Source of the DNA: Bacillota bacterium
Lineage (GTDB): Bacteria; Bacillota; Clostridia; Lachnospirales; Lachnospiraceae
Assembly: GCA_023437365.1 (NCBI GenBank)
Contig: JAEZGK010000097.1
Coordinates: forward strand, 1-6,201
Direction: 5' to 3'
DNA: 6,201 nt
In this document: positions 1-5,362 of the stretch, one piece after another
How positions within the stretch are numbered: the first letter of the stretch is position 1
Layout: the number at the start of each line of letters is the position of its first letter
Notes under the pieces: generated by a model
The model's database searches: none
What the model saw: only the letters and a program-made list of their open reading frames with translations
Told to the model about the DNA's origin: nothing
Made by a program: the position numbers and the translations under genes

Positions 1-438
1 ATTTGAGGACGCGCTCAATGAAATAATACTATAATTCTTACTCAGACGTTTATTAATATGTTTGGCAATACTACCTTTCTTACTATCTGACGCCAATTGA
101 AATAAAAAAGACTTTGTCAGATTTGAAATACTCATTGCTGATTCATCTTGCGAATTTCTATTCAATGAATCCCACATATTTATTCTGATTGGGTTACAAT
201 ACTTACTATTACATCTAGATAAAAGTTCAATCAAACTAGACTTGCCTGATCCGTAGTCAGCGATAACACCGATCATTGATGAACCTTCATCTATAGATTT
301 ATAAATAGATTCATTTATTGATGCTAAGCCAATTATGTCTTGCTCCACATCATCAATCGGTTTGTTTACAAAAACTATGGGCTCGAATCTAGCCGAATTT
401 ATTATACTACTAGATGTGTTAAGCTTTGTTTTATGCAT
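1..438 (-). CDS. KAP-like P-loop NTPase, N-terminal part (runs off left edge)
   Basis: The minus strand is open from an ATG at 438 to the window edge, giving 146 residues with no stop. Residues 60-67 read ADYGSGKS, a complete Walker A motif (A/G-x4-G-K-S), preceded by a hydrophobic strand (MIGVI, 55-59). About 20 residues later comes a strand ending in RINMWDSL, which resembles the 'fnpW' segment that follows the P-loop in KAP-family NTPases. FLFQLA follows near residue 110. A leader with an acidic 'DDVEQDIIGL' segment precedes the P-loop, also KAP-like. Walker B and any membrane insertion lie outside the window. An AAGAGGT ribosome site at 453-447 sits 8 bases before the ATG. Base composition is very AT-rich with AT-ending codons, unlike all neighbours, which suggests transfer. 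KAP NTPases include phage-exclusion proteins such as PifA, so a defence role is possible but inferred. Other AAA/STAND-like NTPases remain possible. Confidence 0.75.
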   Translation of the reverse strand, partial: MHKTKLNTSSSIINSARFEPIVFVNKPIDDVEQDIIGLASINESIYKSIDEGSSMIGVIADYGSGKSSLIELLSRCNSKYCNPIRINMWDSLNRNSQDESAMSISNLTKSFLFQLASDSKKGSIAKHINKRLSKNYSIISLSASSN

Positions 439-486
439 TACCCTCTACCTCTTATGTAAAAATTATATTATAGATCTATTAAGCCC
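439..486 (-). promoter_or_regulatory. AT-rich gap before the NTPase, with -10-like sequence
   Basis: The short gap between the stop of the upstream gene and the NTPase start contains two overlapping TATAAT hexamers on the minus strand (472-467 and 467-462). No acceptable -35 hexamer lies 16-18 bases upstream, because that stretch is the G-rich tail of the preceding gene. The NTPase may therefore be transcribed from this weak site or by readthrough from the upstream gene. The composition changes abruptly from GC-rich to AT-rich at about 480-486. Confidence 0.3.
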
Positions 487-963
487 CTACTCCCCTACCC
501 GCTTCACATACCCGAAATTGTAGCGGCCGCCGGCGAGCACGTCCGAGAGGCGCGCGCCGGTGTTGATTACGGTAAAATCGTCGGCAGTGAGCGTGGCGGC
601 TTTGAGGCTGCGTATTTTCAGCCATGTGCTACGCTGGTCAGCCCGCCATGGCTCGGGCGTAAGCGCCTCGTCGGGCGGCGGTGTGCTCTCCCTCCCAGTC
701 ACGATGGCGGCAACCTCGGCCACGTAGTCCAGCGCGGCTCCCTTGCCCACCGACAGGTACAGCTCCAGCGCGTAGTGGTAGTCGATCGCGTCCTGAAACT
801 CGCAGCGGTAGCGCTCCGACATGCCGGCGGAGAGCGGAAACCACGCCTCGCCGTGCTGCGCGAGGAATATCTGGTATTCCCGTACGGTATGCAGCCCGGA
901 AAGACCGCTGCCCGCGTTCGCGCCCAGCCGCATGAATATCGCGTGCTTGTAAACCTGTGCCAT
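487..963 (-). CDS. Hypothetical protein, possibly EVE/ASCH (PUA-like) fold
   Basis: This is a 158-residue soluble protein with no signal peptide or membrane segment. Its ATG at 963 has a GGAGGG ribosome site at 977-972 with 8-base spacing. Residues 22-43 read as a helix then GEAWFPL (LHTVREYQIFLAQHGEAWF). A YLSVGKG turn follows near 69-75, then a strand DYVAEVAAIV (79-88), a P-rich loop (94-106), WLKIRSL (114-120), and a C-terminal 'L-A-D-D-F...RYNFGYVKRV' region. The order of a W/F near the start, a 'Y-x-A-x-V' strand, a Pro-rich loop, 'WLKI' and a terminal strand resembles PUA-like EVE/ASCH domains, which bind modified nucleic-acid bases. I base this on pattern, not on a recognised signature, so the fold call is tentative. 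It lies 48 bases upstream of the NTPase in the same direction, so the two may be co-transcribed despite very different base composition. Confidence 0.8.
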   Translation of the reverse strand: MAQVYKHAIFMRLGANAGSGLSGLHTVREYQIFLAQHGEAWFPLSAGMSERYRCEFQDAIDYHYALELYLSVGKGAALDYVAEVAAIVTGRESTPPPDEALTPEPWRADQRSTWLKIRSLKAATLTADDFTVINTGARLSDVLAGGRYNFGYVKRVGE

Positions 964-1126
964 AAAAGCATCCCTCCATCGCCTGGCTCTTTTCGCCGGT
1001 TACCGGGGTACCCCCAAAAGCGCAGCCGCCTGCTGGGGCCATTTACAATTCCGCCTTCGTGTGTATTAGAGTACGAATCTGCTGTGATTATTGGTGTCAT
1101 AGGGTATGACTTCAGATGCTGCAAGA

Positions 1127-1156
1127 ATTATACCATACACAGGACATATCTTCCAA
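1127..1156 (-). promoter_or_regulatory. Putative sigma-A promoter for the 158-residue gene
   Basis: On the minus strand TTGGAA (1156-1151) and a perfect TATAAT (1132-1127) are separated by 18 bases. Transcription would begin near 1120 and leave a leader of about 155 bases before the ATG at 963. That is long enough to contain the 996-1014 inverted repeats. Confidence 0.5.
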
Positions 1157-1203
1157 TACCCTGCCGTATTTTGACGTAAAGGGCTTTCGTCAGAGCGAGT
1201 CTT

Positions 1204-1218
1204 TTTGGTATCACCAAA
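1204..1218. repeat. 15-bp inverted repeat, possible operator
   Basis: TTTGGT and ACCAAA are perfect 6-base arms around an ATC centre. The site lies about 22 bases upstream of the -35 hexamer of the flavoprotein promoter, a position that suits an activator or a weak upstream operator. No regulator gene lies next to it, so its role is unknown. Confidence 0.3.
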
Positions 1219-1240
1219 TCCTTTTCTTTACAGCTGCCGC

Positions 1241-1269
1241 TTGCATAAACCCCGTCAGTCCGATATGAT
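1241..1269 (+). promoter_or_regulatory. Putative sigma-A promoter for the flavoprotein operon
   Basis: TTGCAT (1241-1246) and TATGAT (1264-1269) are separated by the ideal 17 bases. The predicted start near 1276 leaves a leader of about 20 bases carrying GGAGGG (1287-1292), which is 6 bases before the ATG at 1299. Confidence 0.6.
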
Positions 1270-1298
1270 TAAATACATTAATACACGGAGGGCAGTAT

Positions 1299-2108
1299 AT
1301 GCAGATCACCGCGGTCATCGGCAGCTACCATAAGGGGCGCACGCTGGGCATCGTCCGGCGCATCGAGGAACACATGAAGAGCTTGGGCGACGTCACCTTC
1401 AACTACATATACCTGTCGGAGGTATCGCTGGCCCAGTGCCGCGGCTGCTTTGCGTGTATCGCCCGGGGCGAGGATAAATGCCCGCTGAAGGACGGCTTTG
1501 CGGATATCGAGCGGGCGCTGATGGAATCGGACGGGGCCATATTCACGTCGCCCAATTACGCTGTGGGCGTCACCGCGCAGATGAAGCAGCTGATCGAGCG
1601 TTTTGCATACATCGGCCACCGCCCCAAGTTCTTAGGCAAATACATGGTCGCGGTGGCCACAGGCGGCGGACCGCGCGGCCTCAAGGAAACGCTGGACAGC
1701 CTGTGCTATTTCGCAGGCGGCGGGTATCAGGTGGTGAGCCGCCTCGGTATGCAGACACCGCCCACCAAGCTGTCCTCCCGCGCCGCACAGAAACAGCAGC
1801 GCGCGATAGTGAAAACCGCGCAGGCGCTTTTTGATGCGGTAACGCAAAAGCGCACGCGCCGCCCCAATATGGGCAGCATCATTCATTTTGCCGCGTTCCG
1901 TGGCATGTACCTGAAAAATCCCGCGTTGGGCGAGGCCGAGTTCCCCGCCGACATGGCGTACTGGCGCAAAATGGGCTGGCTGTCCAAAGGCGCGAGAACG
2001 TTCAGCGGCGTATACCCCGGCCCGGTTAAAGCTGCGATGGGCTGGCTGTTCGAGAAGATCATCGGCGCGGCGTCCAAGAGCATGAAGTCGGAACGCGCGG
2101 CGGACTGA
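1299..2108 (+). CDS. Isf-like flavodoxin-family iron-sulfur flavoprotein / NAD(P)H-dependent FMN reductase
   Basis: This 269-residue cytoplasmic flavoprotein should bind FMN and a 4Fe-4S cluster and carry out electron transfer or NAD(P)H-dependent reduction. The substrate is unknown. It starts with a beta strand and phosphate-binding loop (AVIGSYHKGRT, 5-15). A compact cysteine motif follows with Cys47, Cys50, Cys53 and Cys61 (C-x2-C-x2-C-x7-C), matching the spacing of the Isf cluster. Next come the flavodoxin-like segments TSPNYAVG (83-90), followed by QMKQLIER, and TGGGPRG (121-127). The C-terminal third is an extension with YWRKMGW (221-227) and a partly amphipathic tail, seen in many clostridial members of this family. 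GGAGGG with 6-base spacing decides the start. The next gene begins 12 bases after its stop, so they form an operon. All four cluster cysteines are present, so it looks functional. Confidence 0.9.
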   Translation: MQITAVIGSYHKGRTLGIVRRIEEHMKSLGDVTFNYIYLSEVSLAQCRGCFACIARGEDKCPLKDGFADIERALMESDGAIFTSPNYAVGVTAQMKQLIERFAYIGHRPKFLGKYMVAVATGGGPRGLKETLDSLCYFAGGGYQVVSRLGMQTPPTKLSSRAAQKQQRAIVKTAQALFDAVTQKRTRRPNMGSIIHFAAFRGMYLKNPALGEAEFPADMAYWRKMGWLSKGARTFSGVYPGPVKAAMGWLFEKIIGAASKSMKSERAAD

Positions 2109-2120
2109 CAGGAGAACACG

Positions 2121-2750
2121 ATGAACACGGAGAAACTCAAAATAGCGCAGGCCGCGTTCCTGTCCGTATACCCGCTGGGGTACGACACACCCGAGCTGGC
2201 CGTGCGCGTGAAGCACCACGACATGACGCGTCGGGTGGCATTCGCACGGGAATCCTTCTCGCCCGCGGCGCTGGAGGATACGGAAACGGCCGCGGAAAAC
2301 TTCGTGCGGCTGGTCGCCCGCTCGTCCATGGTATCGATGTACGAAAAACCGCGCCTGAGAGACGCGGTTCGTGGTATGACATATGGCGAGCGCGAGGAGC
2401 TGATGGGCTTTGTCCGCGAGCTGCTGCACGGCAATGAAGCGATGGGCATGAACGGTCTCGCGGCCATGCTGACGATGCGGCAGGCCGGCAAATGGCCCGT
2501 CGTCACCGCGCTGCGCTGCTACTATTACCCGGATACCGACCTTATTATCAAACCCACCACCGTAAAGAACGTGATCGCGCACTTCGGGCTGGAGGGACTG
2601 GTTTACACGCCGCACCCCAACTTCGCGTTCTACGACCGGTACCGCGCCGCTTTGCAGGACATGCGCGCCCGCACCGCAGCCCCCATGAACGAATACGCTC
2701 TCGCGGGCTATTCCGGCTTCCTGATGATGGCGATGGAATGGAGCCGTTAA
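2121..2750 (+). CDS. Conserved-looking hypothetical protein, operon partner of the flavoprotein
   Basis: I do not recognise this 209-residue protein. It has no signal peptide or clear membrane helix and is predicted mostly alpha-helical. The N-terminal half is charged, with MRR/VRR-type basic clusters and a TYGEREELMGFVRELL helix (around 87-102). The middle has a distinctive stretch, GKWPVVTALRCYYYPDTDL (about 122-140), followed by IIKPTTVKNVIAHFGLEGLVY. A Tyr/Phe/Arg-rich segment, FAFYDRYRAALQDM, comes near 167-180. The 'KPTTVKNVI..FGLE' wording suggests a small helical nucleic-acid- or partner-binding module, but that is a guess. GGAGA at 2111-2115 lies 5 bases before the ATG, and the gene follows the flavoprotein by 12 bases, so the two are likely co-expressed and functionally linked. 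Codon use matches the GC-rich neighbours. Confidence 0.85.
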   Translation: MNTEKLKIAQAAFLSVYPLGYDTPELAVRVKHHDMTRRVAFARESFSPAALEDTETAAENFVRLVARSSMVSMYEKPRLRDAVRGMTYGEREELMGFVRELLHGNEAMGMNGLAAMLTMRQAGKWPVVTALRCYYYPDTDLIIKPTTVKNVIAHFGLEGLVYTPHPNFAFYDRYRAALQDMRARTAAPMNEYALAGYSGFLMMAMEWSR

Positions 2751-2754
2751 ACGC

Positions 2755-2967
2755 TCAGTCCATTCCGTCGTCCTTGTTCTGTATCTCCTGAGCCGGAGCA
2801 GATTCTTCCGGCACCGGTTCCTCTGCCATCGCAGCCATCACTTCCTCCGGCGGGTCTTCGGACGGCGCGTACGGCGGCACGTAGTCCTGCCTGTACTGCT
2901 GCATCATCCGTCGGCGCTCTGCCCTCCATTCCAGCTTCTTTTTCAGATTCATCAAAAACTTACCCAT
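2755..2967 (-). CDS. Small charged hypothetical protein (70 residues)
   Basis: This small soluble protein converges on the previous gene, with only four bases between their stop codons. Its first ~30 residues are strongly basic and helical (KFLMNLKKK, then WRAERRRMMQQYRQ). The second half is acidic and proline-rich (PPYAPSEDPPEEV, then EEPVPEE, then DDGMD). That polarity is typical of small proteins that bind nucleic acid or a membrane or protein surface through the basic helix, but no family is recognised. GGGGAG at 2980-2975 lies 7 bases before the ATG at 2967, which supports this start over the internal Met6. It may be the last gene of the minus-strand run, 110 bases after the preceding stop. 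Confidence 0.65.
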   Translation of the reverse strand: MGKFLMNLKKKLEWRAERRRMMQQYRQDYVPPYAPSEDPPEEVMAAMAEEPVPEESAPAQEIQNKDDGMD

Positions 2968-3077
2968 CGTTTATCTCCCCTTTTCATAACGGTTACAGCC
3001 AGGACGGCATAAATGCCTATACCCTGCCGAACTGTTTCCGATCGTTTATTGTGTCGGCCATAATATATATATCCAGT
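2968..3077. promoter_or_regulatory. Intergenic gap with short inverted repeat
   Basis: The gap contains GGCAT-AA-ATGCC at 3006-3017 and an AT-rich patch (TAATATATATAT, 3061-3072) just after the stop of the upstream minus-strand gene. I could not find a convincing -35/-10 pair for the 70-residue gene, nor an intrinsic terminator. Whether this gap separates two transcripts is undecided. Confidence 0.3.
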
Positions 3078-3425
3078 TCATTCCCACGAAAACACCATCA
3101 CGTTATTCTTAATACCCGCCTTCGCGTCGCCTCCGTTACAGCCGCAGGCCACTTCCTCCATGTAGACAGCCATCACCGCCGCACGCTTATCCGCATCCTC
3201 CGGCAGTGCCGCCGCCAGCGTATCGGTGTACGGGCCGCCGTCGGTGAACAGCCGCGAATCGTCCACGTCGATCACGCTGACCTTCTTGGCCCCGGCGCTG
3301 TACAGCCGCTGCACGAATTCCAGCGCTTCCGCAGTGCTCTCAAACCGGCTGGATGCGACCGCACACGGGTTAAAGTTTGTCTCCAGCCAATCCACCGCTT
3401 CCTCGTGCATAAATTCTTCGTACAT
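3078..3425 (-). CDS. Conserved-looking hypothetical protein (115 residues)
   Basis: I cannot name this family with confidence. The protein is small, acidic and soluble. Residues 19-35 (NPCAVASSRFESTAEAL) lead into a helix EALEFVQRLYSAGAKKVSVIDVD, which reads as helix then beta strand, followed by an acidic loop (DDSRLFTDGGPYTDT) and ALPEDADKRAAVM. The 'NP-A-VAS-RFE', 'GAKKV' and 'GGPYTDTL...LPED' wording resembles hypothetical proteins I have met in varied bacteria; that is recollection, not a search. The tail contains a CGCNGGD element and ends in MVFSWE. The ATG at 3425 has an excellent AAGGAGGAG site at 3439-3431. It lies 42 bases after the Cdd1-like gene, so the two are probably one transcript. 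Confidence 0.75.
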   Translation of the reverse strand: MYEEFMHEEAVDWLETNFNPCAVASSRFESTAEALEFVQRLYSAGAKKVSVIDVDDSRLFTDGGPYTDTLAAALPEDADKRAAVMAVYMEEVACGCNGGDAKAGIKNNVMVFSWE

Positions 3426-3467
3426 GTTGTCTCCTCCTTGTTTGCCTGTTCTGTTATGCCTGCGGCG

Positions 3468-3728
3468 CTACCGGCCCGGAACCTCATCCTTCCAGTTCCA
3501 CCACTTGAGCTGCTCCGGCTCGCGCCCGCCCTCCGAGAAGTACACGGCCAGCCGGTACACATACAGCACACACCGGTCCAGCGCCGCACCCTCCAGCGCA
3601 CAGTCGCGGGTGTATATCTCCTCCGCGTTCTGGCCGCGGAGCTGCGCCACGTTGCGAAAGCCCAGCTTCACCAGCCTTTTTTCCATTGACGGCCCCACGC
3701 CGGGTATGAGCTGCAGATCCGTTTTCAT
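3468..3728 (-). CDS. Cdd1-family ('pathogenicity locus') helix-hairpin-helix protein
   Basis: This 86-residue protein matches the family named after Cdd1, which flanks the Clostridioides difficile toxin locus and is common in bacteria without toxins, so it is not itself a virulence sign. A helix-hairpin-helix, LIPGVGPSMEKRLVKLGF (7-24), is the usual DNA-backbone or protein contact. The family's diagnostic DRCVLYVYRLAVYF (51-64) and WWNWKD (76-81) follow. Function is unknown in the family. An in-frame TTG at 3731 would add one residue, but GGAGGG at 3741-3736 is spaced 7 bases from the ATG at 3728, which favours ATG. The ATG shares its A with the TGA of a short upstream ORF. Codon use fits the region and no lesion is seen. 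Confidence 0.88.
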   Translation of the reverse strand: MKTDLQLIPGVGPSMEKRLVKLGFRNVAQLRGQNAEEIYTRDCALEGAALDRCVLYVYRLAVYFSEGGREPEQLKWWNWKDEVPGR

Positions 3729-3841
3729 CAACTTTCCCTCCAGTCAGTCTCTGAAATAATCCTCCGCGATACGCCGTAACGCGCTATATAAGTCGTTTCC
3801 TCGACAACGCAGTCAATGGAATACTTGCTCCGAGTCCGCAT
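3728..3841 (-). CDS. Possible 37-residue ORF overlapping the Cdd1 start, or remnant
   Basis: Between the ureohydrolase and the Cdd1-like gene an ATG at 3841 opens a short frame. Its peptide looks protein-like (SKYSIDCVVEETTYIARYGV at residues 5-24) and it ends in TGA at 3730-3728, overlapping the next ATG by one base (TGATG), as in translational coupling. The frame stays open 16 further codons upstream of the ATG, to a TGA, but with no start codon there. The ribosome site is weak (a GGACAGG only 2 bases from the ATG). It may therefore be a small coupled gene, the C-terminal remnant of a decayed gene, or chance. Third-position GC is only moderate compared with neighbours. Confidence 0.35.
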   Translation of the reverse strand: MRTRSKYSIDCVVEETTYIARYGVSRRIISETDWRES

Positions 3842-3902
3842 CGCCTGTCCATGGATGCCAACTCCCTTGCCTTTGTCATGTAACTCCGATCACAGTCTCT
3901 CG

Positions 3903-4745
3903 TTATAAGCTTCTCTGAGCCAATCCAGCGCCGATGCGGGCAATTTCCTCCAGCACCGCGCATCGTCGCCCATCCGCGCCCGTGTACTCCACCACGCTCA
4001 GTCCCGCAATCGCAAACGCACCGCTCAGGCTGTGCAGCAGACACACCAGCGTGTTTGGGTCCAGCCCGCCCGCGACGGGCAGCGGCACATGCACAAATGC
4101 CGACGGTTCCAGCACATCGAGGTCGATGTGGACATAGATATGACGGTTCCCTTTTTCCCGAAGCGCATCCACTATGGCCGGCAGATCACACAACTCATCC
4201 GTCGTCAGCAGCTCTATGCGGCTTTGGGCGATATACTCTCTCTCCGGTTCGTCCAGATCGCGCGCGCCCGCCAGCATGATCTGCGAGGGGTTCAGCGGCG
4301 CACCCAGCAGCTTCAGCAGTCTGCCGTCCCCTTCCCCCAGCAGCAGGCGCAGCGGCATGCCGTGAAACAGGCCGCTTGGCGACGACTCCGGCGTGTTCAG
4401 ATCGCCGTGGGCATCCAGCCACAGAACTGTCAGATTTCCATCCAGCCGCGCGTTCAGATACGACACGGCAGGGGCGCTCACGTCGCAGCCGCCGCCCACG
4501 GTGAACAGCGTGTCGGGCTGCTCCCGATTCAGCAGGCCGGAAACGTATTCCATCTGCTTCAGTATGTCGGCATAGCCGAATATGCCGTGCTCCGACACCG
4601 CTTCTTCATCCCGGCTGACAGGTATCTCTTCCACGGGCGCACCGGCAAGGTACAGTTCGCTTAATTCCATCGCGCCGCCGTATGTGGACATGTCTCCGCC
4701 GCCCTGCCACTGCGGGTATATAAGATTGATATGTTGGTGTGTCAT
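3903..4745 (-). CDS. Arginase/agmatinase-fold (ureohydrolase family) protein
   Basis: This 280-residue protein has the usual length and motif order of the binuclear-manganese ureohydrolases, which hydrolyse guanidino groups of arginine, agmatine, formiminoglutamate or relatives. The first motif is VGGGCDVS (83-90), the counterpart of GGDHS. The second is WLDAHGDLNTP (109-119), giving metal ligands Asp111, His113 and Asp115. HGMPLR follows at 128-133, and the last motif is HIDLDVLEP (206-214), giving Asp208 and Asp210. Cys87 stands where arginases have the first His ligand. Cys here is known in divergent members, so activity is plausible but the substrate is open. AAGGGG at 4755-4750 selects the ATG at 4745 over an in-frame TTG at 4766. 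No arginine, polyamine or histidine genes lie beside it. The palindrome and RAYT element sit immediately upstream, so its original promoter may have been displaced. Confidence 0.88.
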   Translation of the reverse strand: MTHQHINLIYPQWQGGGDMSTYGGAMELSELYLAGAPVEEIPVSRDEEAVSEHGIFGYADILKQMEYVSGLLNREQPDTLFTVGGGCDVSAPAVSYLNARLDGNLTVLWLDAHGDLNTPESSPSGLFHGMPLRLLLGEGDGRLLKLLGAPLNPSQIMLAGARDLDEPEREYIAQSRIELLTTDELCDLPAIVDALREKGNRHIYVHIDLDVLEPSAFVHVPLPVAGGLDPNTLVCLLHSLSGAFAIAGLSVVEYTGADGRRCAVLEEIARIGAGLAQRSL

Positions 4746-4770
4746 GTTGCCCCTTCGTTGCTCCAAATGC

Positions 4771-4792
4771 GCGCGTTCCCATTAGTACGCGC
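4771..4792. repeat. Inverted repeat upstream of the ureohydrolase
   Basis: GCGCGT (4771-4776) and ACGCGC (4787-4792) form 6-base arms around a 10-base loop. The arms can be extended on both sides if two bases bulge. It lies in the leader between the transposase palindrome and the ureohydrolase start. No T-run follows on either strand, so it is not a standard terminator. Confidence 0.3.
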
Positions 4793-4800
4793 ATGATCAC

Positions 4801-4820
4801 GGAACGGTTGAAACCGTTCC
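4801..4820 (+). repeat. REP-like palindrome, left copy
   Basis: Nine-base arms GGAACGGTT and AACCGTTCC surround a GA centre, with no mismatch. The stop codon of the transposase (TAG, minus strand) begins on the very next base, inside the conserved CTAC tail of the repeat. Confidence 0.85.
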
Positions 4821-5330
4821 CTACACGTGGTATTCATCTTCCTGCCATTTCAATGGATTGTCTGCAATATATTCGCAAATTTTCTGATATCCCTTCTCAT
4901 CCCGGATGACATGATCGTAGAAGGATTTTTGCCATATGGCAATGCCCGGATGTCTCTCACGGGCCAATCTGGTTACTCCCGCTTTGTAGAGTCCTACCAC
5001 GGTAGACACTGTTGGATTTGAAAACTTTTCGTTCGCCCCTGCATTCGTAGGGAACGGTCTTGACCGTTCCGTCGGATCTATTACCAATATAACGTGTAAA
5101 TGGTTCGGCATAATCACATATTGGTCTATCGACACAGAGGGAAAATGCTGCTCTATTTTTAGCAGTTCATTCTTCGCCATCCTTCCCAGTTCATTCAGCG
5201 ATATGGCTCCCTCGCAAATTGTGCCAAACAGGCATCGCTTGTCATCAGTGCACAGTGTCAGATAATAGTAGCCTGCCGTGCCATAATCGTATCCCTTGAG
5301 CCGGGGCAATTTCCTGTTTTTCCACTCCAT
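4821..5330 (-). CDS. REP-associated tyrosine transposase (RAYT, Y1-HUH family)
   Basis: This 169-residue protein should nick and join single-stranded DNA at REP-type hairpins. The N-terminus has the family signature of basic residues and YDYGTAGYYYLTLCT (14-28). The HUH metal motif is PNHLHVI (75-81; His77 and His79). IWQKSFYDHVIRDEKGYQKICEYIADNP (132-159) carries the candidate catalytic tyrosines (Tyr138 or Tyr148) and the family's usual 'YI..NP' end. Residues 87-94 (TERSRPFP) are encoded by an in-frame copy of the same palindrome found at both ends of the element. This segment falls between the HUH strand and the C-terminal helices, where RAYTs vary in length, so the protein is probably still active. 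The ATG at 5330 follows a GAGGGAG site at 5344-5338 with 7-base spacing. The element separates the cupin-VOC gene from the ureohydrolase gene. Confidence 0.92.
   Translation of the reverse strand: MEWKNRKLPRLKGYDYGTAGYYYLTLCTDDKRCLFGTICEGAISLNELGRMAKNELLKIEQHFPSVSIDQYVIMPNHLHVILVIDPTERSRPFPTNAGANEKFSNPTVSTVVGLYKAGVTRLARERHPGIAIWQKSFYDHVIRDEKGYQKICEYIADNPLKWQEDEYHV
5051..5070 (-). repeat. REP-like palindrome inside the transposase gene
   Basis: Arms GGAACGGTC and GACCGTTCC pair perfectly around a two-base centre. Read on the minus strand it is followed by CTACG, as the left copy is on the plus strand, so it is inverted relative to the outer copies. It encodes residues 87-94 of the transposase without shifting the frame. 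Confidence 0.85.
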
Positions 5331-5362
5331 CTGTGCGCTCCCTCTGGCGAGTGCATACTCAC

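Larger units (their letters stand above)
964..1298. promoter_or_regulatory. Divergent intergenic region, no gene
   Basis: I see no credible gene in these 335 bases. They hold the two divergent promoters listed separately and several inverted repeats. These are GGGGTACCCC at 1005-1014, overlapping with CCGGT-T-ACCGG at 996-1006 and framed by CTTTT/AAAAG; an imperfect hairpin TGACG-t-AAAG/CTTTCGTCA at 1172-1192; and TTTGGT-ATC-ACCAAA at 1204-1218. The first pair would fall in the long leader of the 158-residue gene. The other two lie between the promoters, where they could bind regulators. Confidence 0.6.

Noticed and set aside
335..523. A small plus-strand frame with a hydrophobic segment opposite the NTPase start, looking like a membrane peptide.
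   Set aside because: It lies across the AT-rich to GC-rich boundary, has no clear ribosome site, and is antisense to the N-terminus of the Walker A protein. Hydrophobic frames are common in AT-rich DNA.
638..1124. Two further minus-strand frames overlapping the 158-residue gene in other phases.
   Set aside because: They give Arg/Ala-rich, low-information proteins, while the 487-963 frame has a well-placed GGAGGG site and balanced composition.
1172..1206. Hairpin TGACG-t-AAAG/CTTTCGTCA followed by TTTTT, resembling an intrinsic terminator.
   Set aside because: The T-run starts about ten bases after the stem, and no plus-strand gene upstream would need it. I kept it only as an inverted repeat.
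1632..2615. A 327-codon antisense reading frame spanning the flavoprotein gene and its partner.
   Set aside because: It is longer than either real gene but has an Arg/His-rich composition, no recognisable motif and no credible ribosome site, and it crosses two well-supported genes. Such frames arise opposite GC-rich coding sequence.
3051..3759. Long plus-strand frames opposite the 115-residue and Cdd1-like genes.
   Set aside because: Their composition is Ser/Arg/His-rich with no motif. The minus-strand genes have strong ribosome sites and a recognised family.
4032..4664. A 210-codon plus-strand frame opposite the ureohydrolase gene.
   Set aside because: It is Gln/His/Arg-rich and has no motif, whereas the minus strand carries all ureohydrolase motifs in order.
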